A stretch of DNA of 64,000 bases from Pseudomonas oryzihabitans (lineage in GTDB: Bacteria > Pseudomonadota > Gammaproteobacteria > Pseudomonadales > Pseudomonadaceae): assembly GCF_001518815.1 (NCBI RefSeq), contig NZ_CP013987.1, positions 2,812,501 to 2,876,500 of the forward strand, read 5' to 3'. Within the stretch, counting starts at the first letter, position 1. Every line of letters starts with the position of its first letter. The notes below the pieces were generated by a model. It was not told the origin of the DNA and searched no databases. It saw only the letters and a program-made list of their open reading frames with translations. Positions 50,867 through 59,905 of the stretch are shown here, one piece after another. The position numbers and the translations under genes are program-made.

Positions 50867-51865
50867 TCATGCCAACACGCAACGGTCGAAGAAACGTTCG
50901 CGCTCCAGCAGCATGAGCGCGGCGCGCTTGTGAGGAAAGTCAAAGTCCTTCTGCCGGTAGAACCCCTGGCGCTGCAGGTAGCCGATCATGCGCTCGTTAT
51001 CGGCGCGAGGCTCGGAGACGATACGGCGGGTGCGTGGCTCGTCCAGCAGCAGATAGTGCACCAGCGCTGGCAGCCAGCACGCCACCCGCTGCGGGCCCCG
51101 CAGACGCTCCTCTCCTACCAGCATATGGATGCCGCGATCATAGTCGTCGACCGCGTAGAAAGGGGCGATACGATCCTCGGCCGCCCAGTAGGCTTCGAAA
51201 TAGGCGAAGGGCTCGTCATCCAGGCTACCGACCAGGGTCAATACATGAGGGTCGGCGGCCTGTCGCTGCAGATAGGCACGGTGCTGGTCGAGGCTGCCCT
51301 CCTCCTCCCAGAAGGTCGCCACGCGCGGCTGGTTCTGCCAGCGATGGAACAGCGGCAGATCGGCCTCCAGGGCCAAGGCGCGCAGGCTGATCCAGGCGCC
51401 GAGCCGATGATCGTAGCGACGATAGACGTCCCCCTCCGGCTTGGGCGGACGGCAGGGGTGACGGCGCTGGCCGGTCAATTGCGCCAAGGCGGGATAGCCT
51501 GCGCTGCTCACCGGGCCCAACCAGGGCTGGGGTCGTTGCCAAAACTGGGCGCGCCAGCTGCGTAGGCCGCCCTCGATGCCCTGGGTCAGCAGCCCCTGGC
51601 GCAGCGCCTCAGGTAGCGCCGGCAAGCCTTCCCAGAGCAGCGCCGGCGCCTCGGGCTCACGCAGCAGCAAGGCCAGGGCGAGCGCCGCCAGACGCTCGGT
51701 GGTCAGGTCAGAGCAGCCACCCGAGACCTGCACCCTCAGCCCCTCGGGCGTGGCGTGCTGGCGACAGCGCAACCAGAGTTCATCACCCACTCGCCAGAGG
51801 CTCTCACCATCGAGCTCTTCGTGCACCAGGCGCAGGCCACCCGGCAGTTGGACGACAGACGTCAT
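50867..51865 (-). CDS. siderophore N-acyltransferase (GNAT, IucB/PvdYII-like)
   Basis: 332 residues. The C-terminal half is the GNAT fold of the IucB/AlcB group: LPLFHRWQNQPRVATFWEE, then FAYFEAYWAAEDRIAPFY, DRGIHMLVGEERLRGP and RIVSEPRADNERMIGYLQRQGF (key motifs: FWEE, FEAYW, EPRADN). The N-terminal ~130 residues are a divergent leader region. Such enzymes transfer an acyl group to an N-hydroxylated amine, making a hydroxamate. It overlaps the hydroxylase stop codon (ATGA) and is translationally coupled. No N-hydroxylase (PvdA/IucD-like) gene is in the window. Confidence 0.85.
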   Translation of the reverse strand: MTSVVQLPGGLRLVHEELDGESLWRVGDELWLRCRQHATPEGLRVQVSGGCSDLTTERLAALALALLLREPEAPALLWEGLPALPEALRQGLLTQGIEGGLRSWRAQFWQRPQPWLGPVSSAGYPALAQLTGQRRHPCRPPKPEGDVYRRYDHRLGAWISLRALALEADLPLFHRWQNQPRVATFWEEEGSLDQHRAYLQRQAADPHVLTLVGSLDDEPFAYFEAYWAAEDRIAPFYAVDDYDRGIHMLVGEERLRGPQRVACWLPALVHYLLLDEPRTRRIVSEPRADNERMIGYLQRQGFYRQKDFDFPHKRAALMLLERERFFDRCVLA

Positions 51866-52854
51866 ATTGGGATCTCCCGGGGCAAAGGGTCTTCATGGCG
51901 GCCTTCGGTCATGGCCACCACCACCTTGCGCGGCCCCTTGAACGGGGCGCGGCCGTGGGCGGTGAGCATGTTGTCCAGCAGCAGGATGTCGCCGGTGCTC
52001 CAGGGAAAGAGGATGCGACTCTCGTCGAGCACACCGCGAATCTCGTCCAGCGCGCTGTCCTCCAGCGGCGTGCCATCGCCGTAGAAGACATTGCGTGGCA
52101 GGTCATCCTCACCGACCGTCTCGAGCAGCACCTCACACATCTCCGGCTCCAGTGCCGAGACATGGAACAGATGCGCCTGATTGAACCAGACCCAGTCGCC
52201 GGTACGCGGGTGCTGGGCCACTCCCTGGCAGAGCTGGCGGGTCCGCAGTTCGCCGTCCGCCTTCCATTCGCACGCGATACCTCGAGCGGCGCAGAAACGC
52301 TCCACCGCCACGCGATCATCGGTGTCGAACACCTGCTGCCAGGCCACGTCCAGACCATTGCCATAGTTACGTATATAGCTCAGCCGCTTTTCGGCAAACC
52401 GCCGACGCAAGGCCGGATCGATGCGGGCGAACACCTGACGACTGTCGGCGATGGGCGTCTCTCCCCCCTCCTCCGCGGCCTGGGCGCAATAGAACCAGAT
52501 GCGCATGGGCCAATCGCAGGTGTAGGCCTGCTCGTTATGCAGTGGAATCCACTGACGCGCCGGATATTCGGTGGAGGTGTAGACGCCATCGGCCGTCACC
52601 CGGCTGCGCGGCGTGGAGCCGAACTCGTAGTTCAGCAACGGGTGGCCGAAGCGAGTCGCGAAGGCCTGGAAGCCGGCGACGTCTGGATTGGCGAAACCGT
52701 GCAGGAGAATCCCACCGGCCGTTTCCAGATGCTGCTCGACCAGCGCGTGCAGCGAGGCGAAGACATCCTCCAGCCCGCAGCCGGGTGCGCGCGGAGACAG
52801 GCGCAGTGGCAGACCAGGCTCCAGCTGCAGGAGATCCGCAGGTACCGTCGTCAT
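51862..52854 (-). CDS. SyrP-like Fe(II)/2-oxoglutarate hydroxylase (TauD superfamily)
   Basis: 330 residues. The facial triad is visible: His106-x-Glu108 in IPLHNEQAY and His300 in LLLDNMLTAHGRAPF, plus Arg309 for 2-oxoglutarate. The HNE pattern with Glu, not Asp, and the GRAPFKGPRKVVVAM end resemble SyrP-type enzymes, which beta-hydroxylate peptide-carrier-bound aspartate in NRPS pathways. This predicts a beta-hydroxyaspartate iron ligand in the siderophore. GGAGG precedes ATG; 13 bp downstream of mbtH. Confidence 0.85.
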   Translation of the reverse strand: MTTVPADLLQLEPGLPLRLSPRAPGCGLEDVFASLHALVEQHLETAGGILLHGFANPDVAGFQAFATRFGHPLLNYEFGSTPRSRVTADGVYTSTEYPARQWIPLHNEQAYTCDWPMRIWFYCAQAAEEGGETPIADSRQVFARIDPALRRRFAEKRLSYIRNYGNGLDVAWQQVFDTDDRVAVERFCAARGIACEWKADGELRTRQLCQGVAQHPRTGDWVWFNQAHLFHVSALEPEMCEVLLETVGEDDLPRNVFYGDGTPLEDSALDEIRGVLDESRILFPWSTGDILLLDNMLTAHGRAPFKGPRKVVVAMTEGRHEDPLPREIPI

Positions 52855-52867
52855 TGAGGCCTCCGGT

Positions 52868-53071
52868 CTAGTTGGCCATGGCCTGGCGCAGGCTCAGGGG
52901 ACGCATGTCGGTCCAGACCTGCTCGATATGGGCCAGACAGGTGGCCTTGTCGCCGCTGAACCCGATGGCGGTCCAACCGGCCGGCAGGGCCTTGTAGTCC
53001 GGCCAGATCGAATACTGCTCCTCGGCATTGATGACGACCTGGAACTGAGTGGTGTCGCTGTCGAAACTCAT
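52868..53071 (-). CDS. MbtH-like NRPS helper protein
   Basis: 67 residues with the family pattern: [30 protein letters not shown] (key parts: N-E-QYSIWP, PAGW) and a C-terminal LSLRQ. It binds and activates adenylation domains of the NRPS of this locus. An excellent ribosome-binding site (AGGAGG, 6 bp before ATG) suggests high expression. Confidence 0.95.
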   Translation of the reverse strand: MSFDSDTTQFQVVINAEEQYSIWPDYKALPAGWTAIGFSGDKATCLAHIEQVWTDMRPLSLRQAMAN

Positions 53072-53150
53072 GGCAAACCTCCTGCAGAGCGACCGCCTTG
53101 TGCGGCTTTCCTTCTAGAGGACGAACGAGGTGCCCTGCTGTTCAGCACCT

Positions 53151-54077
53151 TCATGGCGCCGCTGGCAGTCCACGCAAGGCGGCGGCAACCTGGCGCGCCA
53201 GCAGCGCCACGCTGGCCGGCCCGCCAAAGGTCCAATAGGGGCTGGGCAGGCTGGCGTATCGACCGCTGCGTGCCAGCGGCATGGCCCGCCAGAGGTCCGA
53301 GCGAAAGAAGGGATGCCCGGTCTGCTCGCCGACGAACAGGGCCGTGAGATCCGGTACCGCGGCGATCTCCTGTACGTCATGGTAGCGGTGCAGCACCCGC
53401 TCGGAAGCCAGGGGCCAGGGGTCGCGTCCTCCCAGGCGGCGGACCAGGGCATTGATCAGTACCCGCCGGTTGAGGGCGATGAATACCCCCTGCTGTGGCA
53501 AGGGAAAGAGCACGGCCAAAGGTCGACCGACGACACCTGCCGCCTGCGCGGCGGCCTCGGCATCGGCCATGGCGCTGGCGGCCTGGAGATTCACCGTGGC
53601 CGCCGCCGGCTTCCGTCCAAGCCGCTCACCCAGGTCGGCGAGCAGCGCGCTGGCGCGAGCCACGGCGTCATCATCCCCCGTCTCCAGCCCATATCGATAG
53701 AGCAGCGTCGGCGCCAGGCTTTGCAACCGGCGGAACAGCCCCAGATGCAGATAGCCGGAGCCCAGGATCAGCTGCGGACGCAGTCGGGCGATGGCTTCCA
53801 GATCCGGCTGCTGAACGCTGCCCAGTGGCTGGCTGGCTTTCAGCAGATCGGTACCGAGCCCAACGTAACGTCGGTAGCCTTCCAGGTTGGCCACCCCGAC
53901 CGGGGCCAGGCCCAGGGAGGTCACCAGTTCGGTCGCCACGTCATCGAGGGTGACGATACGCAGCGGCTGCTCGGGCAATGCCGCTGACTGGCGCGCCACC
54001 AGGTCTGGGTTGGCGGCTGCCATACCGGAAACGCCGAGCAGGATCAGCAGCAGGCCAAACAACAGAGGGACACTCAT
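53151..54077 (-). CDS. siderophore-binding periplasmic protein (FhuD-type)
   Basis: 308 residues from the ATG one base after the permease stop. A signal peptide (LLFGLLLILLGVSGMAAAN) is followed by the two-lobed class III binding fold: RIVTLDDVATELVTSLGLAPVGVANLEGY, LGSVQQPDLEAIARLRPQLILGS (typical) and a C-terminal SPYWTFGGPASVALLARQV. No lipobox Cys. It delivers the ferric siderophore to the FhuB-type permease. The frame stays open 68 codons upstream within the permease gene but is out of the protein's homology there. Confidence 0.88.
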   Translation of the reverse strand: MSVPLLFGLLLILLGVSGMAAANPDLVARQSAALPEQPLRIVTLDDVATELVTSLGLAPVGVANLEGYRRYVGLGTDLLKASQPLGSVQQPDLEAIARLRPQLILGSGYLHLGLFRRLQSLAPTLLYRYGLETGDDDAVARASALLADLGERLGRKPAAATVNLQAASAMADAEAAAQAAGVVGRPLAVLFPLPQQGVFIALNRRVLINALVRRLGGRDPWPLASERVLHRYHDVQEIAAVPDLTALFVGEQTGHPFFRSDLWRAMPLARSGRYASLPSPYWTFGGPASVALLARQVAAALRGLPAAP

Positions 54078-54078
54078 C

Positions 54079-56091
54079 TCAGGACCGCCGATAGCTGCGG
54101 GCCAGCAGCAGTAGAAAGGCCGGGGCCCCGAGCGCCGCCGTGGCGATGCCCAGGGGGATATCCAGCGGTGCCAGGGCCCAGCGCGCCAGGAGATCGGCCA
54201 GGACCAGCAGGCAGGCGCCCAGCAGTGGCGCCACCAGCAGGCGTTGATGGGCGCGATGCAGGCCGAGCAGCCGGACCCCATGGGGCACCAGCAGCCCGAC
54301 GAAGGCGACCGGGCCCACCACCGCCACCGCGGCCGCGATCAACACGCTCGCCAGGGCTACCAGCAGGAGCCGGCGGCTGGCCACGGACAGGCCCAGCCCC
54401 GTCGCCACGCCTTCATCCAGCCCCAGCAGATCCAACCAGCGCGAGGTCAGGCCGGCGGCGCCCAGGCCGAGCACCAGCCAGGGCCACAGCATCCCGACAT
54501 CCTCCCAGGTCCGACCGTAGCTGCTGCCAACCAGCCAGGTCAGAGCCTGGGCCACATTGCTCGCATACTGGGCGATCAGCACACTGGACAGTGCCAGAAC
54601 CAGCCCGCTGATGGCGAAGCCGGTCAGCACCAGGCGCAAGGGCTCCAGCCCGCGCCTCAGGTTGGCGCCTATCACCCAGGCCAGGGCGAGCCCGGCACCC
54701 AGCCACGCCAGCGGAAAGCGCCACTCGGCCGCCAGATCCGGCGCCAGGACGATGGCGCCCAGCACGGCCAGTCCAGCGCTCTGGCTGACTCCGAGGATCT
54801 CCGGTCCGGCCAGCGGATTGCGGGTCACCGCCTGCAGCAGCAGCCCACTGGTGGCCAGCAGGGCACCGGCGCCGGCATCCACCAGCAGCCGCGGCAAACG
54901 CAGATCCAGCAGCACCCAGGCCGTGGGCGCACCGCCGAGCAACGCCTGGAAGAACGCCCAGGCGCCCGTGCCACCACCGAGGCCTGCCAGGCCCAGGCCC
55001 AGCAGCAGCACCAGCAGCCCGCCGGCAAGGGGCATGGCCGCGCCACGGCGCGCAGGCATCTCGCCCCCGCTCAGGCCCACGGCGCTACGGGGCCCGACAC
55101 TGAGGCGGCGCAGTAACAGCAGCAGGCAGAGCGAACCCAACAGGGCCGAGAGCACTCCCAGGGGCAGGCTGATCCAGCCGGCCATCAGGCGTACCAACAG
55201 GTCGGCGGCCAGGGTCAGCACGGCGCCCCAGAGCCCGGATAGGGCGACCAGGTGGGAGGGTCTGTTGACCCCCAGGCCGAGGCGCAGCAGATTGGGCGCG
55301 ATCAGACCGATGAAGCCCAGAGGGCCGGCCAACTGGATGGATAGCGCCGTCAGGACACTGGCCAACAGCAGGCTGATGGCCTTCACCCCGGCAGGTGGCA
55401 GGCCCAGGCCGCGCATCTGGTTATCTCCCAGCCGCGACAGGTCCAGTGGCCGCCGTAGCAGCCAGACGCTCAGCAACGCCAGCGGCAACAAGGACGCGGC
55501 CAGCGCCAGGTGGCCCCACCCCAACTGGCGCAGGGAACCGGTATTCCACAGCGACAGGACCAGGGCGGCGCGATCATTGAGGCTGAGGAACAGCGTGATG
55601 GCAGCAGCGAAGGCCTGGGCGATGGCCACACCGGCCAGTGTCAGGCGCAGGGGCGTGGTGTGCCAGCCGCCGGCCATGGCGAAGGTGAACACCCCTGCCA
55701 GCAAGCCGCAGACGAATACCAGCGGCAGGCCGAGGAAGGCCGGCAGCAGCAGACTCAGGATAAGACCCAGCTGGGCCCCGGCGGTGATGCCGAGCAGATC
55801 GGGGGACGCCAGCGGATTGCGGGTCACTACCTGCATGAGTGCCCCGGCGATCCCCAGACTGGCTCCTACCACCAGACCGGCCACGGCACGCGGCAGTTGC
55901 AGCCACCAGAGCGCCAGCCCTGCCCAGGACGGCGAGCTCGACCAGGGCGCCGCCCAGGCCTCGGCACCTGGCCAACCCGAGGCGAACAGTGCCTGCCAAA
56001 GAAAAAGGCCGAGCAGCAACAGGCTACCTAGCCCAAGGGAAAGAGGCCAGGCGGGCGACCTGGAGAGGAAGCGCCTTGAAAACCGCGACAT
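54079..56091 (-). CDS. fused FecCD-type siderophore permease (FhuB-like)
   Basis: 670 residues, twice the length of a normal FecCD permease: two halves, each with ~10 transmembrane helices and the motifs GASLGIAGALMQVVTRNPLASPDLLGI / GALLATSGLLLQAVTRNPLAGPEILG and LAGPLGFIGLIAPNLLR / VVGPVAFVGLLVPHGVR. Such fusions are diagnostic of FhuB-type hydroxamate transporters. With the FhuC ATPase (separate unit at 49.3 kb) and FhuD protein it completes the inner-membrane importer. The key repeats are RNPLA and the GF(I/V)GL segments. Confidence 0.92.
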   Translation of the reverse strand: MSRFSRRFLSRSPAWPLSLGLGSLLLLGLFLWQALFASGWPGAEAWAAPWSSSPSWAGLALWWLQLPRAVAGLVVGASLGIAGALMQVVTRNPLASPDLLGITAGAQLGLILSLLLPAFLGLPLVFVCGLLAGVFTFAMAGGWHTTPLRLTLAGVAIAQAFAAAITLFLSLNDRAALVLSLWNTGSLRQLGWGHLALAASLLPLALLSVWLLRRPLDLSRLGDNQMRGLGLPPAGVKAISLLLASVLTALSIQLAGPLGFIGLIAPNLLRLGLGVNRPSHLVALSGLWGAVLTLAADLLVRLMAGWISLPLGVLSALLGSLCLLLLLRRLSVGPRSAVGLSGGEMPARRGAAMPLAGGLLVLLLGLGLAGLGGGTGAWAFFQALLGGAPTAWVLLDLRLPRLLVDAGAGALLATSGLLLQAVTRNPLAGPEILGVSQSAGLAVLGAIVLAPDLAAEWRFPLAWLGAGLALAWVIGANLRRGLEPLRLVLTGFAISGLVLALSSVLIAQYASNVAQALTWLVGSSYGRTWEDVGMLWPWLVLGLGAAGLTSRWLDLLGLDEGVATGLGLSVASRRLLLVALASVLIAAAVAVVGPVAFVGLLVPHGVRLLGLHRAHQRLLVAPLLGACLLVLADLLARWALAPLDIPLGIATAALGAPAFLLLLARSYRRS

Positions 56092-56184
56092 GGAGACTTC
56101 GCTTGAGCAACGCGGGCGCAGCCTTGCGGCTCCGCCCGTAACGGGACAGTGGATCCCACGCCGGGTGTGGCGTGGGACTCGACC

Positions 56185-58356
56185 TTACCAGCGATAGGCA
56201 ACAGTGCCGATGACGCTGCGTTCATCGCCCCAGTAGCAACGACCGGCGTCGTTGCAGCCCGAGACATACTCCTTGTCGAACAGGTTCTTGGCGTTGACGT
56301 CCAGCGACCAGTGGCGACCGAAGTCATAGCCGATGCCCGCGTCCACCAGGGTGACGTCGCCGGTGTCCAGCTTGCCGTAGGTAGTGGTGTAGGAGGACAC
56401 GCTGTCGATGTAACGAACCCCGCCCGACAAACGCAGGCCGCTCAGGGCACCGTCCTTGAACCTATAGGTCAGCCAGCTGGAGGCGAAGTTGCGGGGTACC
56501 CCGCTCATCTGGCGATCCTCGAACCGCGAGCCGGGAGCGTCCTTGGTGATGCGCGCGTCGGTGTAGGTGTAGGCCGTCACCCAGTTGAGGTTGTCGGTGA
56601 GGTTGCTGTTGACCTCCAGCTCGAAGCCTTTGGAGCGGCTGGCCCCGACCTGGCGCGGCAGGTTGTTCTCGGTGATGACGTCGTTGTCCTTGCGCAGGTC
56701 GAACGCCGACGCCGTGACGCTGGTGTTCCAGCCCTTGGGTTCGTACTTCAGCCCTACTTCGTATTGCTCGCTGGTGATGGGGCTGAACGCCGGGCCGTTC
56801 ACCGGTGGCTGCTGCACCGGTACGAAGCCGCGCGCATAGCTGACATAGGGCGACAGGCCATTGTCGAACTGGTACATCAGCCCGGTCTGCCAGGTGAACT
56901 TGTGGTTCCAGTCGCTCTCGTCCTGGGCCGCCGCGGCGAAGGTGCGGCGGTTGCGGTACTCGCTCTGGGCCCAGTCCATGCGTCCGCCCAGCAGGAAGAT
57001 CCAGTTGTCGTACTTGGTCTGCAGCTGGCTGTAGGTGCCGTACAGGTTTTGGGTCAGCAGGCTGTCGGCAACGGAGAGCGGCGTCGCCGGGTCACCGGCA
57101 TAGGCCGGGTTGAAGACATCGACGAGAATCGGCGCCCGGGGATCGTTGGCGTTCCAGTCCTGACTGAAGGACGTACGGTCGTATCCCGCGCCCAACAACA
57201 GGGTGTGGTGGAAGTCGCCGGTATCGAACTTGCCTTCGAGCTGGTTATCCAGCGAATAGACCATTGACTTGTTCTGGCGATCGTACGCCGACACCGCGAC
57301 GGTGGTGCCGAACCCGCCCTGATTCAGGGCCCCCGGCCAGATCTCATGCCGGTCGATGCGCGACTGCAGGTAGCGGGAATTCTGGCGGAAGGTCCAGACC
57401 TCGTTGAACTGGTGAGAGAACTCGTAGCCCAGGCTCCAGGTCTCGCGCTCGAACTTGTCCCAGTCGGGGTTGCCGAGCATGGCGTGCCGGCTGATCTTGC
57501 CGTTGGGGTTGTCGAGCAGGGTGCCAGCGGCCGGATAGCCCAGCTCGATGGCCGTGCGATCGCGCTGATAGCTGGACAGCAGCGTCAGGGCGGTGCTGTC
57601 GCTCAGGTTGAAGGTGATCGAAGGCGCAATGTAGAAGCGGTCATCGGGTACATGGTCCACCTGGGTGTCGGACTTGCGCCCCAGCATGACCACCCGCCCA
57701 AGCACACTGCCGTCATCGGTGAGCGGTCCGGAGACGTCCAGTCCGAGCTGGCGCCGATTGTTACTGCCATAGCTTGCCTGTACTTCGCTACGCGAATCAG
57801 CCGTCGGCCGCTTGCTGACCAGGTTGACCAGGCCACCGGGAGCGTTCTCGCCATAGAGGATGGAGCTCGGACCGCGGAACACCTCGACCCGCTCCAGCCC
57901 ATAGGGCTCCGAGGTAGTGTCGTAGCGGTTGCCCTGCACTCTCAGGCCGTCGCGATAAAGCCCATAGCCGTAGTCGGTCGCATTGAAGCCGCGGATGAAG
58001 AAGTAGTCGCCGGCCAGACCGTCGCCCACCGCGAAGGGCGGCGCGAAGATGCCTGGCGTATAGCCCAGGATGTCGGTGAGGGTTTGCGCCTGCTGGTCCT
58101 TGATGCGCTGCTGGGTGACCACCGACACCGAACGCGGGGTCTCCGCGAGCGGCGTGCTGGTCTTGCTGGCGGCCATGCTGTTGTTGGCCTTGTAGCCCAC
58201 GTCCGGGCCGACCGCCGAGGGCTCGGCCTCCGCGGTGATGGTCGTCGGTGCGATGGCGGCAGGCGTTTCTTTCGCCTGGGCCACCGCCTGGGTCTGCCAG
58301 GCAACGGCTGCCGCCAGCAGAGTGATATGGATTCCGTGAGCTACGACGTTGTTCAT
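56185..58356 (-). CDS. TonB-dependent ferric-siderophore receptor (FhuA/FoxA-like)
   Basis: 723 residues from the ATG at MNNVVAHGIHITLLAAAVAW, with AAGGA upstream; a TTG 87 bp earlier is less plausible. Signal peptide, then the plug (residues ~75-200: ETPRSVSVVTQQRIKDQQ as TonB-box/plug start, DYFFIRGFNATDYG, RVEVFRGPSSILYGENAPGGLVNLVSK) and a 22-strand barrel ending in VAYRW. No N-terminal STN signalling domain, so it does not act through an anti-sigma factor. It takes up the ferric siderophore, presumably the one made here. A Fur-box-like palindrome lies about 100 bp upstream. Confidence 0.93.
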   Translation of the reverse strand: MNNVVAHGIHITLLAAAVAWQTQAVAQAKETPAAIAPTTITAEAEPSAVGPDVGYKANNSMAASKTSTPLAETPRSVSVVTQQRIKDQQAQTLTDILGYTPGIFAPPFAVGDGLAGDYFFIRGFNATDYGYGLYRDGLRVQGNRYDTTSEPYGLERVEVFRGPSSILYGENAPGGLVNLVSKRPTADSRSEVQASYGSNNRRQLGLDVSGPLTDDGSVLGRVVMLGRKSDTQVDHVPDDRFYIAPSITFNLSDSTALTLLSSYQRDRTAIELGYPAAGTLLDNPNGKISRHAMLGNPDWDKFERETWSLGYEFSHQFNEVWTFRQNSRYLQSRIDRHEIWPGALNQGGFGTTVAVSAYDRQNKSMVYSLDNQLEGKFDTGDFHHTLLLGAGYDRTSFSQDWNANDPRAPILVDVFNPAYAGDPATPLSVADSLLTQNLYGTYSQLQTKYDNWIFLLGGRMDWAQSEYRNRRTFAAAAQDESDWNHKFTWQTGLMYQFDNGLSPYVSYARGFVPVQQPPVNGPAFSPITSEQYEVGLKYEPKGWNTSVTASAFDLRKDNDVITENNLPRQVGASRSKGFELEVNSNLTDNLNWVTAYTYTDARITKDAPGSRFEDRQMSGVPRNFASSWLTYRFKDGALSGLRLSGGVRYIDSVSSYTTTYGKLDTGDVTLVDAGIGYDFGRHWSLDVNAKNLFDKEYVSGCNDAGRCYWGDERSVIGTVAYRW

Positions 58357-58452
58357 GGCTGCCAGCTGTCCTTGAAATGATCCGTAAAACCGCGTGCCAG
58401 GCACGCTTCCCCCTAAACCGCCCAGTACTCTATTACATGGCAATGAGATATC

Positions 58453-58473
58453 AAATAATAATCGTTACTATTT
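58453..58473 (-). promoter_or_regulatory. Fur-box-like palindrome upstream of TonB receptor gene
   Basis: A 21-bp AT-rich imperfect palindrome, AAATAATAATCG followed by TTACTATTT, with 16 of 21 positions matching its reverse complement. It lies in the only sizeable gap of the cluster, between dat and the receptor gene. Fur would repress the receptor when iron is plentiful. The match to the classical GATAATGATAATCATTATC is only moderate. Confidence 0.5.
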
Positions 58474-58519
58474 ACGCGACAGGGGATTCTCGGGTGCCAT
58501 CCCTGGCCCGATGGCGCGC

Positions 58520-59905
58520 CTACGAGGCCGCCATCACCGTGCGCAGGGCGGTAGCCAGACAGTCGGCGATCTGATCCACCTGCGCTGGCTGCACGATGAG
58601 CGGCGGCAGGAAGCGCAGCACGGCGCCATGGCGGCCGCCCACTTCGATGATCAGGCCACGCCTCAGGCATTCCTGTTGCAGGCGAGCCGCCAGGACACCG
58701 TCGGCCAGGGGATGCCCCTGACGGTCGGTCGGGCCATCGGGGCTTACCACTTCCACTCCCAGCATCAGTCCCTGACCGCGCACGTCGCCCAGCTGGGGAT
58801 AGTCGCGCTGAAGAGCCCTTAGATGGCCAGCGAGCCGTTCCCCCATGGCCGCCGCATGCACTTCCAGCCGCTCTTCACGCACCAGCCGCAAGGTAGCGGT
58901 CCCGGCGGCCATGGCCAGCTGATTACCACGGAAGGTACCGGCATGAGCGCCGGGCGCCCAACGATCCAGTGACTCGTGGTAAACCACGACCGCCAGTGGC
59001 TGGCTGCCACCGATGGCCTTGGACAGGACCAGGACATCAGGCTCGATATCCGCATGCTCGAAGGCGAAACGCCGGCCGCTACGGGCGATGCCGGACTGAA
59101 TCTCGTCCAGCACCAGGGGGACGCCAGCCTCCCGGGTGATCCGCCGGACCTCGCGCAACCAGGTGACGGACGCCGGATTGACCCCGCCCTCCCCCTGGAT
59201 CGGCTCGACGATCAATGCCGCGGGCGGCAGTACCCCACTCTCAGGGTCATTCAGCATGGTTTCCAGGTAGTTCAGCGCCGCCCGCTCGCCCAGTTCGCCG
59301 CCCAGGCCGAAGGGGCACCGATAGGCATGCGGAAAGGGCAGGAACTGCACGCCGCCGTTCATACCGTCCAGGTGGCGCTTGGGACCATGGCTGCCCATCA
59401 GCCCCAGGGCGCCCTGGGTCATGCCATGGTAGGCCCCGTGACAGGCCAGCAGCTGACGGCGGCCGGTGGCGGTACGGACCAGTTTGATGGCGGCCTCCAC
59501 CGCATCGGTACCGGCCGGGCCGCAGAACTGGATTCGGGCGCTGCGAGCGAAGCCCTGGGGCAACAGCGCATACAGCTCGCGGATGAAATCGTCCTTGGCC
59601 TCGGTCATCAGATCGAGGGTGTGCAAGGGGCGCTCACCGTCCAGCAGGCCACGCATGGCGTCCAGCACCACCGGGTGGTTGTGGCCTAGGGCCAGGGTAC
59701 CGGCGCCGGCCAGGCAGTCGATGAACCAGCGCCCTTCGCTGTCCTGCACATGGATGCCTTCGGCCCGACGCAACTCCAGGGGCAGCCGCCGGGGATAGCT
59801 ACGCGCATTGGACTCCAGGGCAGCCTGACGCTCCAGCCGCGGGGTGCCGGTGAAGCGGTAGTCGGCATCGGCGGGAACGCGCTGCAGGCGATGATTAACG
59901 GACAT
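58520..59905 (-). CDS. dat: diaminobutyrate-2-oxoglutarate aminotransferase (PvdH/DABA-AT type)
   Basis: 461 residues of class III aminotransferase. PLP lysine Lys297 in VLVLSKAIGG, Asp267 in LVLDEIQSG, and CGPAGTDAVEAAIKLVRTATGR for phosphate binding. The N-terminal ESNARSYPRRLPLELRRAEG and HTLDLMTEAKDDFI segments are specific for diaminobutyrate aminotransferases. It makes L-2,4-diaminobutyrate from aspartate-4-semialdehyde and glutamate for the NRPS. It overlaps the NRPS gene end by 11 bp, with GAGGA before ATG, so it is cotranscribed with it. Confidence 0.93.
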   Translation of the reverse strand: MSVNHRLQRVPADADYRFTGTPRLERQAALESNARSYPRRLPLELRRAEGIHVQDSEGRWFIDCLAGAGTLALGHNHPVVLDAMRGLLDGERPLHTLDLMTEAKDDFIRELYALLPQGFARSARIQFCGPAGTDAVEAAIKLVRTATGRRQLLACHGAYHGMTQGALGLMGSHGPKRHLDGMNGGVQFLPFPHAYRCPFGLGGELGERAALNYLETMLNDPESGVLPPAALIVEPIQGEGGVNPASVTWLREVRRITREAGVPLVLDEIQSGIARSGRRFAFEHADIEPDVLVLSKAIGGSQPLAVVVYHESLDRWAPGAHAGTFRGNQLAMAAGTATLRLVREERLEVHAAAMGERLAGHLRALQRDYPQLGDVRGQGLMLGVEVVSPDGPTDRQGHPLADGVLAARLQQECLRRGLIIEVGGRHGAVLRFLPPLIVQPAQVDQIADCLATALRTVMAAS

